From Neocallimastix lanati (nom. inval.) (Eukaryota; Neocallimastigomycota; Neocallimastigomycetes; Neocallimastigales; Neocallimastigaceae): DNA of 64,000 nt. The DNA lies in NCBI GenBank assembly GCA_016946835.1, contig JACVTC010000021.1, positions 390,001 to 454,000 of the forward strand, read 5' to 3'. This document shows positions 63,501 to 64,000 of this stretch, piece after piece; within the stretch, counting starts at the first letter, position 1, and each line of letters begins with the position of its first letter. Made by a program: the position numbers and the translations under genes. Below the pieces are notes generated by a model. It was not told the DNA's origin. It saw nothing but the letters and a program-made list of their open reading frames with translations, and made no database searches.

Positions 63501-63983
63501 TTTGTTGTCTTTCGTTTTATTATTGATATTTATCTTATTCTTGTCATTACCATTGTCTTTAGCTTTATTTTTGTCATTACCATTGTCTTTAGCTTTATTT
63601 TTGTCATTACCATTATCTTTAGCTTTATTCTTGTCATTACCATTATCTTTAACTTTATTCTTATCATTACCATTGTCTTTAATTTTATTTTTGATATTAC
63701 CATTGTCTTTAGCTTTATTCTTGTCATCACCATTATCTTTAGCTTTATTACTTTTATCACCATCCTTTATTTTATTTTTATTATTCTCATCATCTTTTGA
63801 TGTCATCTTTTCACACTTTTTTATTTTATTGGATTCCTCCACTTTTCTACTTATATCATTACTATTTTGAGTATTGAATTGTTGATTTTTGGAATCATAA
63901 ATGTTGAAAAGAGTAAGTTCTACATTTTTATTAGGATAATTTATAAAATCAATAGTCTGAGTATTTATTTGCTTTTCATTCAT
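60549..63983 (-). CDS. Cid1-type terminal nucleotidyltransferase (TUTase / non-canonical poly(A) polymerase), 5' end at window edge
   Basis: Adds U or A to RNA 3' ends. The frame is open to the window edge. ATG 63983 (MNEKQINTQ) is the first start, giving 1144 residues, but an upstream exon cannot be excluded. Residues about 80-155 are a charged repeat (KAKDNGNDKN units), then Ser/Asn linkers. Residues about 235-730 form a folded, probably helical region I cannot name. After a Ser/Asn spacer (about 750-800) comes the polymerase-beta-type domain: HLFGSSTNGLW (about 850), SDVDLCIF (two catalytic Asp) and KCDISVNN (third Asp, about 915). The central domain has VKEWAKHRGINN and SSYSFVLLCLSFFQ. 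The PAP-associated domain has SRGELLLKFFEFY (about 1045) and FAIEDPF (about 1090). All catalytic residues are present. U versus A preference cannot be told from the sequence. Confidence 0.88.
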   Translation of the reverse strand: MNEKQINTQTIDFINYPNKNVELTLFNIYDSKNQQFNTQNSNDISRKVEESNKIKKCEKMTSKDDENNKNKIKDGDKSNKAKDNGDDKNKAKDNGNIKNKIKDNGNDKNKVKDNGNDKNKAKDNGNDKNKAKDNGNDKNKAKDNGNDKNKININNKTKDNKSKNSNMNQNNINNSTTSKKNNSSANDNSSEVSSTISKGSSIANKGNREKNYKIDNNINTKDNNNSLNKDSVFNFMSKKISHNIINTKNYKLHPSDIIIDSIINVILICSINILSIDIFPISSVVDIINEYIRLFPKDLYKNSRTLSLFSINKEFIKNYITQGENNKKLYSLIRIKKKDYIGFSYVNQKEIFYTDEIIKNIFTKSNTSMFFKAIELLIRSMNDPVILKKSVHFIRLNNYIQYFPFYESVINSILKLVIDNDKVNVISLNDMVVRCYKEKFNKKYCQFIIRSCGDISNFIMDCPAHKDVFLIKNRIEDRQKSIVTCANPNDLDNSNDINELAKMIKKLDHKHIDSMLQIITFNYMIAYGEGFNDVDSNSNNKFVYAEDVEKFINGFINIKSIKSFINKHKDKLTYISKNENYSNKDIITFNMTYANLNPKKDNNSLLRNSKSVLEELLRYMVLIFIRNKFDFAKIKYLTDYIEFYPYMNHFKNTIVHHLWNNGRYDHEKSLIKCLKQNSTSLDWKFLKYYIVSSNGFEVLMRTIKNIEIHRFHKVTFYKYTSMEAPILMKEMESSTSDSSLSSYSISGSISGSISSSNSNSNSNSNSSSSSNSNSNSKSKSNSSSSSSSSSDSSTNSKNSSQYKKLNSEIKNEVKKLLPNHQDHTNLKLLHSKISNIIMKHWPGLSIHLFGSSTNGLWSHKSDVDLCIFADYDGEFQRMNKLAHILKLEKMVNVIPIEGARIPICKFMDPSTGLKCDISVNNRIATYNSKLIRCYIDLDDRVRDIIMIVKEWAKHRGINNSKNRTFSSYSFVLLCLSFFQHIEPPVLPNLQSTQKFPAHKMINKTVEISKKLLDKNNRKGKKMVRLNLQYYNDMAQLPKTFQTKNTMSRGELLLKFFEFYSQHYDYKTMVSSIRTDGGFLLKNTFKTRFAIEDPFIHDRNTTSNARVEDKEHILNEFTRAYYILRKPNSNLNEIFKSDEIINENL
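63535..63745 (-). repeat. 30-bp in-frame tandem repeat in the nucleotidyltransferase gene
   Basis: About seven copies of a 30-bp unit encoding DKNKAKDNGN-type decapeptides. All are in frame. Confidence 0.9.
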
Positions 63984-64000
63984 AATGATGGTTTTCAAAT

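Overview
This window looks like nuclear DNA of an anaerobic gut fungus (Neocallimastigomycota; the genus cannot be fixed from sequence alone). The non-coding DNA is extremely AT-rich and full of long poly-A/poly-T, (AAT)n and (AAAAAT)n tracts. The proteins carry long Asn, Ser and Gln runs. Introns are GT-AG and AT-rich. A chitin synthase and a chromodomain Ty3/gypsy element indicate a fungus, and the two compact bacterial-type enzymes (a flavin reductase-like protein and a Cof-type HAD phosphatase) fit the heavy bacterial gene transfer known in these fungi.

Left part (1-20000): three spliced housekeeping genes. CAF1/POP2, the CCR4-NOT deadenylase, is on + with five exons. An MRG15/Eaf3 chromatin reader is on + with eight exons. 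A very large chitin synthase is on - with three exons and 2402 codons, because two upstream Asn/Ser-rich open frames join in phase to the catalytic exon. Between the last two lies a decayed coding stretch.

Middle (20000-36000): about 9 kb of AT-rich DNA with a strong hairpin, interleaved inverted repeats and an old, unrecognised coding relic (24830-26165). Then come a flavin reductase-like/PCP_red fusion gene (+), a possible pair of small exons near 31.3 kb, and a 735-residue Asn-rich protein built on a repeated Phe-spaced motif.

Repeat-rich part (37000-51400): a broken Cys-rich surface-protein gene, a 13-copy 40-bp minisatellite, a degraded Ty3/gypsy gag-protease fragment (-), a broken small secreted-protein gene, LTR-like sequences, a degraded Ty3/gypsy RT/RNase H/integrase/chromodomain fragment (-), and a remnant of a second gag. 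No element here looks able to move.

Right part (51800-64000): an FkbM-type methyltransferase with a signal anchor (-), a Cof-type HAD phosphatase with a 12-nt first coding exon (-), a roughly 330-bp (AAT)n tract, a short tandem duplication, and a Cid1-type nucleotidyltransferase (-) that reaches the window edge.

The genes do not form a visible pathway. Exon limits come from splice signals, reading phase and family conservation, not transcript data. No rRNA, tRNA, snRNA or CRISPR array was recognised.
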